From assembly GCF_021601385.1 (NCBI RefSeq), contig NZ_BQHO01000001.1, positions 186,001 to 250,000 of the forward strand: 64,000 nucleotides of DNA, written 5' to 3'. The stretch comes from Pseudomonas parasichuanensis. GTDB taxonomy: Bacteria > Pseudomonadota > Gammaproteobacteria > Pseudomonadales > Pseudomonadaceae. The notes under the pieces were generated by a model. That model saw nothing but the letters and a program-made list of their open reading frames with translations. It ran no database searches and was not told where the DNA came from. The position numbers were made by a program, and so were the translations under genes. Of the stretch, positions 40,395-49,022 are shown piece after piece. Within the stretch, counting starts at the first letter, position 1, and each line of letters opens with the position of its first letter.

Positions 40395-42224
40395 TTACAA
40401 ACCGAACACCCAGGGCACCATCAACACGGTCACCAGCATCACCAGCAAGGTGAACGGCACCCCGACCTTGACGAAATCGGCAAAGCGATACTGCCCCGGG
40501 CCCAGCACCAGCGTGTTGACGGGCGACGACACCGGTGTCATGAACGCGGCCGAAGCGGCCAGCGCGACCGTCATGGCGAACGGGTAGGGCGACATGCCCA
40601 GCTGCTGCGCAGTGCTGATGGCCACCGGCGCCATCAGCACCGCTGTAGCGGTATTGGAGATGAACAGGCCGATGACGGCGGTGACGGCGAACAGGCAGGC
40701 GAGGATCGCGCTTGGCCCGGCATCGCCAAGCAGGTTTACCAGGGCGCCCACCGCCAGGTCGATGCCGCCGGTCTTCTGCAGCGCCAGGGCGAACGGCAGC
40801 ATGCCGACGATCAGCACCAGGCTCTGCCAGTGGATGGCGCGGTAGGCACTGTTCATGTCGATGCAGCGCCCCGCGCCCATCAGCAGGCAGCCGATCAGCG
40901 CGGCGAGCACGTTGGGCACCAGGCCACTGACCATCAACCCGACCATCACCGCCAGGCTCAGCAAGGCATAAGGTGCCCGGGCACTTGCGGGGGCCACCTG
41001 GTCGATCTCGGCCGGCAGGCTCAGCACCAGGAAGTCGCGGGGCTTGGCTTGCAGCTGGCGCACGGCTTTCCACGGGCCGACTACCAGCAAGGTGTCGCCC
41101 AGGCGCAGCTTTTCTTCGACCAACTGCTCCTCGATGGCCAGCTGGTCGCGCCGCAGCCCCACCACGTTGAGGTCGTAGCGGGTACGGAACGCAAGCTCCA
41201 GGATGCTCTTGCCGATCAGTTGCGAGCCTGGCGGCAGCGACACTTCCGCCATCCCCAGTTCCTGGGACTGGTCGATGAAGTAGGCCGCCTTGAAGTGCAG
41301 CGGCTCCAGCTGCATGGTCTGGCACAGGCTGCGCAGGTCGTCGCGGTTGGCGAACAGGTCGAGCAGCAGGATGTCGCCCTGCCCCAACACGGTGCCCGAG
41401 TCGGCGGCGATCACCCGGGTGGTGAACTTGTGCTGGCGTTCGATGCCGACTACGTTGGCGCCATGCCGGGTGCGCAGTTCCAGTTCGCCCAGGGTATGGC
41501 CGATCAACGGCGAGTGCGGGCGGATGCGCAGGCGGCGTTCACGGCCGTTGAGCTTGTAGTCCAGCACCAGGTCGAGCAGGGTGCGGCGGGTTTCCACCCG
41601 GCCGTCCTTGCGCACTTCGCCATTGAGCCAGTGGCGGGTCAGCAGCATGTAGCCGATGCCCAGTACCAGTACCACCAGGCCGAACGGGGTGAAGCTGAAA
41701 AAGCCGAAGCCGCTTAGGCCGTGGCGCATCAGTTCGCTGTGCACGACCACGTTGGGTGGCGTGGCCACCAGGCTGAGCATGCCGCTGATCAGCCCGGCGA
41801 AGCTCAGCGGCATCATCAGCCGGCTGGGTGCGAGCTTCAGGCGCGCGGCAATGCTCAGCACCACCGGGATGAAGATCGCCACCACCCCGGTGGAGCTCAT
41901 CACCGAGCCCAGGCCGGCGACTGCCACCATCAGCAGGGCCAGCAGGCGCGCCTCGCTGTTGCCGGCGCGCTCGCTCATCCATTCGCCGATGCGGTAGGCG
42001 ATGCCGGTGCGCACCAAGCCTTCGCCGATGACGAACAGTGCAGCGATCAGTACCACGTTGGGGTCACTGAAACCGGCCAGGGCCTGGTCCACGGTAAGGA
42101 TGCCGGTGAGCGGCAGGATGAGGATCACCAACAGGGCCACCACGTCCATGCGTGGGCGGTTGATGATGAACAATACGACGACGACGGCCAGCAGGCCGAG
42201 GACCCAGAGCAACTCTTGGTTCAT
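40395..42224 (-). CDS. SLC13/DASS-type anion permease with two TrkA-C domains
   Basis: A 609-residue membrane protein. Hydrophobic halves (about 1-200 and 400-609) have DASS-type motifs (NTATAVLMAPVAIS; VATPPNVVVHSEL), and the middle soluble region has two RCK/TrkA-C domains (LELRTRHGANVVGIERQ; LAFRTRYDLNVVGLRRD). Members move sulfate, dicarboxylates or unknown anions. I choose the ATG at 42224; the GTG at 42245 is possible, and AAGGA lies 13 bases upstream of the ATG. Confidence 0.88.
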   Translation of the reverse strand: MNQELLWVLGLLAVVVVLFIINRPRMDVVALLVILILPLTGILTVDQALAGFSDPNVVLIAALFVIGEGLVRTGIAYRIGEWMSERAGNSEARLLALLMVAVAGLGSVMSSTGVVAIFIPVVLSIAARLKLAPSRLMMPLSFAGLISGMLSLVATPPNVVVHSELMRHGLSGFGFFSFTPFGLVVLVLGIGYMLLTRHWLNGEVRKDGRVETRRTLLDLVLDYKLNGRERRLRIRPHSPLIGHTLGELELRTRHGANVVGIERQHKFTTRVIAADSGTVLGQGDILLLDLFANRDDLRSLCQTMQLEPLHFKAAYFIDQSQELGMAEVSLPPGSQLIGKSILELAFRTRYDLNVVGLRRDQLAIEEQLVEEKLRLGDTLLVVGPWKAVRQLQAKPRDFLVLSLPAEIDQVAPASARAPYALLSLAVMVGLMVSGLVPNVLAALIGCLLMGAGRCIDMNSAYRAIHWQSLVLIVGMLPFALALQKTGGIDLAVGALVNLLGDAGPSAILACLFAVTAVIGLFISNTATAVLMAPVAISTAQQLGMSPYPFAMTVALAASAAFMTPVSSPVNTLVLGPGQYRFADFVKVGVPFTLLVMLVTVLMVPWVFGL

Positions 42225-42391
42225 GGGGAGGGGGTGTTCCTTCACACAAAGGCGCGAAAAGCGATGGCCTTAGTGTGGCAGCTTGACGCGAATGCGTCGT
42301 TGACGTGCTGCAATGTTTTGCCGGGCGAAACGATCGCGGGCGGTGCGGCCATACAACAATCCTGCACCGCCCGCGAGGGTGTCAGCGCCTA

Positions 42392-42772
42392 TCAGTGACG
42401 GTGCTTGTGCTTGCGGTTGCTGTCACCCATGTGGTTGCCGATGGCGCCGCCGGCTGCGCCGCCCAGGCCAGCGCCGATGGTCGAACCGTTGGAGCCGCCG
42501 AGCTTGCCGCCGATCAGCGAGCCGCCCGCCGAACCCAGGCCGCCACCAATGGCCGCCTCGGTGCGGTTGCCCTTGCGTGCGCCGACGGCGCTGCCGGCCG
42601 CGCCGCCCAGGCCTGCGCCGATGGCGGCGCCGGTGCTGCCGCCGATCTGTTTACCGACCACGTTACCCAAGGCGCCGCCCAGGCCGCCGCCGATGGCCGC
42701 GGTACCGTCACCGGCGAAGGCGCCCTGGCAGAGCAGCAGGCCTAGGGCGAGGGAAGGCAGAGTCAGACGCAT
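42392..42772 (-). CDS. Glycine-zipper domain secreted protein
   Basis: A 126-residue protein: signal peptide (residues 1-20, QGAFA) then Gly/Ala-rich helices with repeated GLGGAAGxAIG units (AAIGAGLGGAAGSAVGARKG, TIGAGLGGAAGGAIG). Glycine zippers pack into membranes or form oligomers. The last residues are basic and His-rich (SNRKHKHRH), which could bind metal. Related proteins are called YMGG-like or osmotic-inducible; function unknown. Confidence 0.8.
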   Translation of the reverse strand: MRLTLPSLALGLLLCQGAFAGDGTAAIGGGLGGALGNVVGKQIGGSTGAAIGAGLGGAAGSAVGARKGNRTEAAIGGGLGSAGGSLIGGKLGGSNGSTIGAGLGGAAGGAIGNHMGDSNRKHKHRH

Positions 42773-42845
42773 GTTGTGAACCTCAGAGGAATCATCAGGG
42801 TGGGGTGCCGCCTTGCGGGCGGCGAATCAAGGTTGGGAAGACGCT

Positions 42846-43025
42846 TCAGCGCTGGTAGCGGTCACGGTACTGGCGATCGTCGTCGTCGCGATCATGGCGG
42901 TGGTGATGGCGGTGGCCGCGATCCCCGTCGCGCCAGCCATCATCATCGTCGTGGTAGTGGTGGCTGTAGCAGCCGCCAAGCAGCAGCACGGCGGTGATCA
43001 GCGAAAGGCTTGCAAGGCGAGTCAT
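42846..43025 (-). CDS. Short His/Asp/Arg-rich lipoprotein
   Basis: A 59-residue lipoprotein: lipobox VLLLGGCYSHHYH, then a charge-rich tail where His, Asp and Arg alternate (DRGHRHHHRHDRDDDDRQYR). The mature peptide has no hydrophobic core, so it is likely disordered and metal- or polyanion-binding. It is 73 bases upstream of the glycine-zipper gene on the same strand, whose tail is also His-rich. Confidence 0.65.
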   Translation of the reverse strand: MTRLASLSLITAVLLLGGCYSHHYHDDDDGWRDGDRGHRHHHRHDRDDDDRQYRDRYQR

Positions 43026-43272
43026 CACGATATAGGTCCTTGATCGGTAAAGGTTTACCGGGTAATCGCTGAGACCCTGGCCGATCGATTTGGTTTCTTT
43101 ACCCCGCAAAATATTGGTGCCCTGGCGATAAGCGGTGTGCCAGGCCAAGGCAGTGGGCGAAACGTCGTGTAGAGGGCTGTCAGCAGGCCAGTACCTGAAT
43201 GGGGCAGGGACAGGCGCCGAACCCTGGTGTGCCGTGCTAGAGTCGCGTTCTTTTTTGTCCCGAGGATGGAAC

Positions 43273-43623
43273 ATGCGAGCGATTCTGCCGATGACTGTGG
43301 CGCTGCTGCTGGTGGGCTGTGCGTCGTCGACCATGGAGGCCGCGCGTAACGGCGCACCGACCGCGCGCCTGGACTCGCACAAGACCCCGGATGTGGTCGC
43401 CCAGTGCATCCAGTTCAGCTGGCAGGAAGAGAAGACCTTTGGCGTTGATGCCAGCGGCTACCTCGAAGCGCGCAAGGCAGGTGGTTTCACCGTGTATACC
43501 CGTGAGGCGGAGTCGTTCGTCGATGTGTATGCCCAGGCCGGCGGCACGCGGGTGGATTACTACGCCCAGCACAACGACGGCATGGCTCTGCAGCGCCGGG
43601 CGGCAGCGGCGACCTGCCTGTAG
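43273..43623 (+). CDS. Small lipoprotein, unknown
   Basis: A 116-residue protein with lipobox ALLLVGCASS and GAGGA nine bases before the ATG. The mature part (HKTPDVVAQCIQFSWQEEKT; GFTVYTREAESFVDVYAQ) resembles a small beta-sheet domain with two Cys that could pair. Convergent with the XRE-PAS gene, eight bases apart. No function can be assigned. Confidence 0.75.
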   Translation: MRAILPMTVALLLVGCASSTMEAARNGAPTARLDSHKTPDVVAQCIQFSWQEEKTFGVDASGYLEARKAGGFTVYTREAESFVDVYAQAGGTRVDYYAQHNDGMALQRRAAAATCL

Positions 43624-43631
43624 GGCTGCGC

Positions 43632-44705
43632 TCAGCGCAGCCGCGCCTCCAGCCCGGCAATATGCGCCTGCAGCCGCTCATGCTCCTCGCGCTCGGCGCT
43701 GATGTCCTCGAACACGCTGATCAGGTGCTCTGGCTGGCCATCGGCATGCCGCTGCAGCGAAGTGCGCGCGCGCACCCAGATGAAGCGGCCGTCCTTGTGC
43801 CGCACGCGTTTTTCCACTTCATAGCGCTCGATTTCGCCGGCCAGCATGCGTCCTAGCAGCACGAGGTTGTCCGGGAGGTCGTCGGGGTGGGTCAACTGCT
43901 GGAAAGTCATGGCATACAGTTCGCCCTCGCTGTAGCCCAGCATTTCGCAGAGGCCGCCATTGACCCGTTGCCACGTGCCGTCCGGGTCGATATAGGCCAA
44001 TGCTCCCCAGGCCAGTTCGAAGATCGCGCGAAAGCGTTCCTCGCTCTGACGCAGCTCTTCCTCGGCGACCTTGCGCTCGGTGTTGTCCATGCTGATGCCG
44101 ACCATCTTCACCGGGCGCCCGACGCTGTCCTGCAGCACCGTAGCGCGCGAGGCGATCCAGCGCTGGCTGCCGTCTGGGCGGGTGATTCGAAAATCGCACT
44201 CGCAGCCAGTACCTTGCGCGACCGCCTGGGCATACATGCCCTGCATGTGGCGGGCGTCATCGGTGTGGATATGCGCCCAGAAATCCTCGTTGCGCCGTAC
44301 TGGCCAGCCATACACCGCCTCGACGTTGGGCGAGTAGGTGACCTCGTCGCTGACCAGGTTCCACTCCCAGGTGACGATGCGCGCGCCTTCCTGGGCCAGC
44401 TTCATGCGCAGTTCGCTCTCCATGATCTCGGCGGTGTAGCGGCGGCGCACGTCGGTCATCGGCAGCTCGACCACTTCGGCCTGCTGCACGCTGTGCAGGG
44501 CCTCCTCGCCGTAACGCAGCCAGATCCAGTTGACCTTGAGGAAGTCCGCCAGCTTGCGCAGGTTGTCGTAGTCGATCTCGCCGCCGCGCGTCCATTTGTG
44601 CACCGCCGTGCGCGATATCCCCAGGGCCGTGCCCACTGCTTGCAGGGTCAGCTTGTGGTGTTCGAGCAGTTCCTTGAGGCGAAAGGCGAAGCTGTTTTCC
44701 GTCAT
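43632..44705 (-). CDS. XRE-type HTH fused to two PAS domains
   Basis: A 357-residue protein. Residues about 8-58 are a Cro/C1-type helix-turn-helix (LTLQAVGTALGISRTAVHKW), then two PAS/PAC units: about 100-215 (WEWNLVSDEVTYSPNVEAVY; PVKMVGISMDNTERK) and 222-345 (FRAIFELAWGALAYIDPDG; DKDGRFIWVRARTSLQ). A short coiled coil closes it. No kinase, GGDEF or EAL output, so it looks like a one-component regulator in which PAS sensing controls DNA binding. Targets unknown. Confidence 0.85.
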   Translation of the reverse strand: MTENSFAFRLKELLEHHKLTLQAVGTALGISRTAVHKWTRGGEIDYDNLRKLADFLKVNWIWLRYGEEALHSVQQAEVVELPMTDVRRRYTAEIMESELRMKLAQEGARIVTWEWNLVSDEVTYSPNVEAVYGWPVRRNEDFWAHIHTDDARHMQGMYAQAVAQGTGCECDFRITRPDGSQRWIASRATVLQDSVGRPVKMVGISMDNTERKVAEEELRQSEERFRAIFELAWGALAYIDPDGTWQRVNGGLCEMLGYSEGELYAMTFQQLTHPDDLPDNLVLLGRMLAGEIERYEVEKRVRHKDGRFIWVRARTSLQRHADGQPEHLISVFEDISAEREEHERLQAHIAGLEARLR

Positions 44706-44832
44706 GGGTGCTGGATCCTTGGGCGAAGGGCCGAAGGCGGCAGTATACCTGAGCTGTAAACCTCAAGTTGACGGGTGTTGCCGTGATGGCCGAGGGGCGG
44801 TTAACGTGGCGCCTGACTCCATCAGGACAGGG

Positions 44833-45663
44833 ATGTACCGCATGAGCCGATCACTGGAACTCAATCGCGCCAGCTGGGATGAGCGCGCGCCGTTGCACGC
44901 GGCCTCGAAGGATTATGAGGTCGAGACATTCGTCCGCAACCCCGGGCACCTGTCCGAGGTCGTGCGTTTCGACCAGCCACGGCTAGGCGACCTTGGCGGG
45001 TTGCGCGCGGTGCACCTGCAATGCCATATCGGTACCGATACCCTGTCGCTGGCCCGACTTGGCGCCGATATCTGTGGCCTGGATTTCTCGGCGGCATCGC
45101 TGGCGCAGGCGCGCCAGCTGGCCGAGCGCTGTGGCGCCAACATCGGGTATGTGCAGGCGGACGTTTACCGTGCCGAACAGGTGCTGCCGGCAGGCAGTTT
45201 CGACCTGGTCTACACCGGCATCGGCGCCTTGTGCTGGCTACCCGATATCGAGCGCTGGGCGCGCACGGTGGCGGCCTTGCTCAAGCCGGGTGGGCGCCTG
45301 TTTTTGCGCGATGGCCACCCGATGCTGATGGCGGTCAACGAAGACCATCAGGACCGGCTGCAACTGGATTACCCGTATTTCGAGCGTGAAGCGCCCACGG
45401 TGTGGCACAGCGACCAGACCTACGTCGACACCGACCAGGCGCTGGCCCATACCGAGACTCACGAGTGGAACCATGGGCTGGGTGAGGTGATCAGTGCGCT
45501 GCTGGGCAATGGCCTGCGCCTGACCGCCCTTGAGGAGCACCAGAGCATCCCCTGGGAGGCGTTACCGGGGCAGATGGCGAAAGGCGCCGACGGTGAGTGG
45601 CGCCTGATCGAAGCGCCCTGGCGCCTGCCGCTGAGCTATACGCTGCAGGCGCTCAAGGGCTGA
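44833..45663 (+). CDS. Class I SAM-dependent methyltransferase
   Basis: A 276-residue methyltransferase. Motif I is AVHLQCHIGTDTLSLARLGA with the following acidic loop GLDFSAAS; LPAGSFDLVYTGIGAL is motif II/III. The glycine loop of motif I is replaced by HIGTD, which is common in one SAM family of pseudomonads. Small-molecule substrate unknown. ATG at 44833 has AGGACAGGG just upstream; a second ATG at 44842 is possible. Confidence 0.85.
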   Translation: MYRMSRSLELNRASWDERAPLHAASKDYEVETFVRNPGHLSEVVRFDQPRLGDLGGLRAVHLQCHIGTDTLSLARLGADICGLDFSAASLAQARQLAERCGANIGYVQADVYRAEQVLPAGSFDLVYTGIGALCWLPDIERWARTVAALLKPGGRLFLRDGHPMLMAVNEDHQDRLQLDYPYFEREAPTVWHSDQTYVDTDQALAHTETHEWNHGLGEVISALLGNGLRLTALEEHQSIPWEALPGQMAKGADGEWRLIEAPWRLPLSYTLQALKG

Positions 45664-45666
45664 GCC

Positions 45667-46434
45667 TCAGGACAGGTAACCGCCATCGACATTGAGTGCG
45701 GTGCCGGTGGTGTAGCTGGACGCGCTGCTCGCCAGGTACAGCACGGCGCCGGCCATTTCGCTCGGGTCGGCCACGCGCTTGAGCGGGATATGTTGCAGGG
45801 CGGCGTTGAGGATGCTGTCGTTCTTCACCAGCGCCGAGGCGAACTTGGTGTCGGTCAGGCCCGGCAGCAGGGCGTTGCAGCGGATACCGAACGGTGCGCA
45901 CTCCTTGGCGAACACCTTGGTCATGTTGATCACCGCTGCCTTGGTCACCGAGTAGATGCCCTGGAACAGGCCGGGCGACACGCCGTTGATCGAGGCCACG
46001 TTGATGATGCTGCCGCCGCCGTTTTCGCGCATCAGCTTGCCGGCCTCCACCGACATGAAGAAGTAGCCGCGGATGTTCACGTCGACGGTCTTCTGGAAGG
46101 CGCCCAGGTCGGTATCCAGCACGTTGCAGAACTGTGGGTTGGTGGCGGCGTTGTTGACCAGGATGTCGAGGCGGCCGAATTGCTCGCGGATGCCGGCGAA
46201 CACCTGCTGGATCTGGTCCATCTCGCCAATGTGGCAGGCCACCGCGGTGGCCTTGCCGCCGGCGGCGATAATCGCCTCGGCCACTTGCTGGCAGCCGTCG
46301 AGCTTGCGGCTGGAGACGATCACATGGGCGCCCTGCTGGGCCAGCAGGTGGGCGATGGCTTCACCGATGCCGCGGCTGGCGCCGGAGACGAAGGCGATCT
46401 TGCCGTCGAGGTCGAACAGCTGGGTCTTGGACAT
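45667..46434 (-). CDS. Short-chain dehydrogenase/reductase
   Basis: A 255-residue SDR: nucleotide loop VSGASRGIGEAIAHLL, NNAATNPQ strand, catalytic Ser in INVASINGVSP and the YSVTKAAVINMTK motif (Tyr/Lys). C-terminal GTALNVDGGYLS is typical of classical SDRs. The stop is three bases from the methyltransferase stop. It follows the APH-type kinase gene by 33 bases, so probably one operon acting on acyl or alcohol intermediates. Confidence 0.92.
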   Translation of the reverse strand: MSKTQLFDLDGKIAFVSGASRGIGEAIAHLLAQQGAHVIVSSRKLDGCQQVAEAIIAAGGKATAVACHIGEMDQIQQVFAGIREQFGRLDILVNNAATNPQFCNVLDTDLGAFQKTVDVNIRGYFFMSVEAGKLMRENGGGSIINVASINGVSPGLFQGIYSVTKAAVINMTKVFAKECAPFGIRCNALLPGLTDTKFASALVKNDSILNAALQHIPLKRVADPSEMAGAVLYLASSASSYTTGTALNVDGGYLS

Positions 46435-46467
46435 GCTTGTATTCCTTGTTGTCTGTCGCTGCCGGGT

Positions 46468-47538
46468 TTACAGGCGGGATTTGTCGATCAGTTGCAGGCT
46501 CATCTGCTCCAGCAGGCGGTTCATGTGGATGAACTGGGCGAAGCGTTTGTCCTGGGTCTGGCCGTGGAAGAAGCGGTAGTAGATCTGCTGCACGATGCCG
46601 GCCAGGCGGAACAGGCCGTAGCAGTAATAGAAGTCGAAATTGTCGAGGGTGATGCCGGCGCGCTCGGCATAGTAGTCGACGAACTGTTGGCGGGTCAGCA
46701 TGCCCGGTGCATTGCTGGGCTGGCGACGCATCAGTTGCACCGGTGCCGGGTCACTGGCCTCGATCCAGTAGGCCAGGCTGTTGCCCAGGTCCATCAGTGG
46801 GTCGCCAATGGTGGCCATTTCCCAGTCCAGCACGCCGATGATGCGCATCGGGTTGTTGCTGTCGAGGATGACGTTGTCGAAGCGGTAGTCGTTGTGCACG
46901 ATGCCTGGGCGCTGGTGGTCGGCCGGCATTTTTTCGCGCAGCCAGGCAATTACCTGTTCCCAGCGTGGTGCGTCGGGCGTCAGGGCCTTCTCATAGCGGC
47001 TGGCCCAGCCTTCGATCTGGCGTTGTACATAGCCTTCCGGCTTGCCCAGGTCGGCCAGCCCGCAGGCGTTGTAATCCACCTGGTGCAGTTCGACCAATCG
47101 GTCGATGAAGCTCTTGCACAGGGCTTCGGTGCGGGCAGGGTCAAGGTTCAGCTCGGCCGGGATGTCCGAGCGCAGGATGATGCCGTTGACCCGCTCCATC
47201 ACATAGAACTCACCGCCGATCAGCGATTCGTCGGTGCAGTGCACGTAGGCTTTGGGGCAGTAGGGGAAGCCTTCGTTGAGCCGGTTGAGGATGCGGAACT
47301 CGCGGCCCATGTCATGGGCCGATTTGGCCTTGTGCCCGAACGGCGGGCGGCGCAGCACAAACTCGCGCTGCGGGTAGGCCAGCAGGTAGGTGAGGTTGGA
47401 GGCACCACCGGGAAACTGGCTGATGGTCGGCACGCCTTCAAGGCCGGGAATGTGATCCTTCAGATAGGGGTCGATGACGGCGGCATCGAGTTCTTCGCCG
47501 GGGCGGACCTGGGTGGACTGATCGGTGATCGTCGTCAT
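46468..47538 (-). CDS. APH-type phosphotransferase associated with acyl-CoA metabolism
   Basis: A 356-residue aminoglycoside-phosphotransferase-fold protein: GGASNLTYLL (nucleotide loop), catalytic GIVHNDYRFDNVIL and metal site VLDWEMATIGDPLMDLG. This type often lies next to acyl-CoA dehydrogenases and SDRs, in place of an antibiotic kinase. Substrate is likely a hydroxyacyl or alcohol compound; unproved. First gene of the APH-SDR pair. Confidence 0.88.
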   Translation of the reverse strand: MTTITDQSTQVRPGEELDAAVIDPYLKDHIPGLEGVPTISQFPGGASNLTYLLAYPQREFVLRRPPFGHKAKSAHDMGREFRILNRLNEGFPYCPKAYVHCTDESLIGGEFYVMERVNGIILRSDIPAELNLDPARTEALCKSFIDRLVELHQVDYNACGLADLGKPEGYVQRQIEGWASRYEKALTPDAPRWEQVIAWLREKMPADHQRPGIVHNDYRFDNVILDSNNPMRIIGVLDWEMATIGDPLMDLGNSLAYWIEASDPAPVQLMRRQPSNAPGMLTRQQFVDYYAERAGITLDNFDFYYCYGLFRLAGIVQQIYYRFFHGQTQDKRFAQFIHMNRLLEQMSLQLIDKSRL

Positions 47539-47685
47539 GCGATTTCCTTATGATCGATAGCAAGGACTATTGGCTAATCTAATTTCCCATGGCTGTTGGT
47601 ACAAGCGTGCCAGGCGCTTATTGGTCGGGGTGTTGCCGGGCGATCAATGGCCTTGATGCTGGACAGGCCTGTGGGCGGGCGAAAA

Positions 47686-47716
47686 AAAACCGAAGCGCAA
47701 AACGCTTCGGTTTTTT
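47686..47716 (-). terminator. Terminator of the SCP2 unit
   Basis: AAAACCGAAGCG / CGCTTCGGTTTT stem, with a long A run on the left so that transcripts from the minus strand end in U8. It separates the SCP2/histidine-phosphatase unit from the APH-SDR unit. Confidence 0.9.
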
Positions 47717-47738
47717 CATTGGCGATTCGCAGCGCCAA

Positions 47739-48056
47739 TCAGGCCGGGAACAGCTCGCTGAGCTTCATCGACAGCATCATGTCGCCTTCGACGCGCAGCT
47801 TGCCGCCCATGAAGGCCTGCATGCCATCGGTGTCACCGCTGACGATGCCCTTGAGGGTCTCGCTGTCCAGCACCAGGGTGCAGTTGGCGTCGGCGTTCTC
47901 GCCTTCCTGGATGTCGCAGGTGCCATCTTTGACAATCAGCGCGTACTGCTTGTCTTCGTCGGTGATGTTGAAGCCGAACACCAGGTCCAGGCCGGCGGCA
48001 GCGGCGGGGTTGAATTTCGCTTTCATTGCCTCGACGGCTTTTGCTACATCGCTCAT
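47739..48056 (-). CDS. SCP2 sterol-carrier-domain protein
   Basis: A 105-residue stand-alone SCP2 domain: FNPAAAAGLDLVFGFNITDE at the N-terminus and GDTDGMQAFMGGKLRVEGDM near the end, the usual lipid-tunnel region. It likely binds fatty acyl-CoA. It is 54 bases after the histidine-phosphatase gene and ends in the terminator at 47686-47716. Confidence 0.9.
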   Translation of the reverse strand: MSDVAKAVEAMKAKFNPAAAAGLDLVFGFNITDEDKQYALIVKDGTCDIQEGENADANCTLVLDSETLKGIVSGDTDGMQAFMGGKLRVEGDMMLSMKLSELFPA

Positions 48057-48110
48057 GGTGTTTTCCTTATTAAGTGATATTCAAGTCCGCAGGGACAAAA
48101 CAGGCCGGGT

Positions 48111-48824
48111 TCATCGGTAAGTGATGAGCTCCGGCGCCCTCAGCAGCTGCACGTGGGCTTGGCTGTTGAAGGAGGCCAGTACCACGTCGCGGCCACGGAA
48201 CTTCAGGTGGCTGAGCGACGTGTTGATGATCTGCCAGTTCAGGGTGAACGCCTGTGCCGGCGTGATGGCGCAAATCAGGTGGAGCAGGGCGGCAATGGTG
48301 CCACCCGAGGTGAACAGGGCGATGTTTGCACCACTGGCAGCGCTATCGAGCAGCCGCTGCAGGCCGCCACCCACCCGGTCAGTGAAGGCCGACCAGGTTT
48401 CCAGATTGTCGTCGTGGGCATGCTCGCCCGCGTGCCAGCGCTGTACCATCAAGGCGAACAGGCGCTGGAACTCACTGCGGTTCTGGGCACCGTTGCGCAG
48501 TATTTGCCGCGCTTCGGGCTCATCGACCAGCAGGGCGGGGAGCAGGGCGCGGATCACCCCGTCGGCATCGAACTCGTTGAAGGCCGGGTCGGTCTCGATG
48601 GCAGGGGCCTGGCTGCCGTTGGCGTGCAAGGCTTGCAGTGCCAGGCGGGCGGTATCCTGTTGGCGGCGCAGGCTGCCAGCGATGCAACGATCCAGGTGCA
48701 GCCCGAGTTGGGCGAGGTGTTCGCCCAACGCCAGGCTCTGACGCTCGCCTACGGGCGAGAGCACGTCGTAGTCGGCGGCACCGAAAGAGGCTTGGCCATG
48801 TCGGATCAGGTAGAGGTTGCCCAC
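48111..48824 (-). CDS. Histidine phosphatase superfamily protein
   Basis: A 237-residue protein with the phosphohistidine RHG motif (LYLIRHGQASFG, His-9) and the second His region ALFTSGGTIAALLHL. It is longer than cobC-like members and contains an inserted helical part (about 100-160). Coupled with SCP2 and the APH kinase operon, it may act on phosphorylated intermediates of the same pathway (inference). Confidence 0.85.
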   Translation of the reverse strand: MGNLYLIRHGQASFGAADYDVLSPVGERQSLALGEHLAQLGLHLDRCIAGSLRRQQDTARLALQALHANGSQAPAIETDPAFNEFDADGVIRALLPALLVDEPEARQILRNGAQNRSEFQRLFALMVQRWHAGEHAHDDNLETWSAFTDRVGGGLQRLLDSAASGANIALFTSGGTIAALLHLICAITPAQAFTLNWQIINTSLSHLKFRGRDVVLASFNSQAHVQLLRAPELITYR

Positions 48825-49022
48825 GAAGTTGTCCGGCCCGGTTGGAGGTTGCAGCGAGGTTAGGATGCCCTGCCAAGGCTGTCAACGAAAAAACATACAA
48901 GCGTTTGAAAAGGTCGTTTGAACTGTGTTGCCGACGTTGTCGACGGCTGGCAGCAGCCCAGGCAGCCCGGTATGCTGCAAGCATTTCGCGCCTGCTTGGC
49001 GCTGGTCTATCAAGGAGTCAAC

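Noticed and set aside
45790-47553. Plus-strand open frame of 587 codons over the SDR and APH genes
   Set aside because: Antisense of two well-supported enzymes, no independent ribosome site or domain.
48880-48915. Palindrome-like CAAGCGTTTG between the histidine phosphatase and sohB, considered as a PsrA/FadR-type operator
   Set aside because: The arms do not fit the (G/C)AAAC-N2-4-GTTT(G/C) pattern in spacing, and one base is mismatched; too weak to call.
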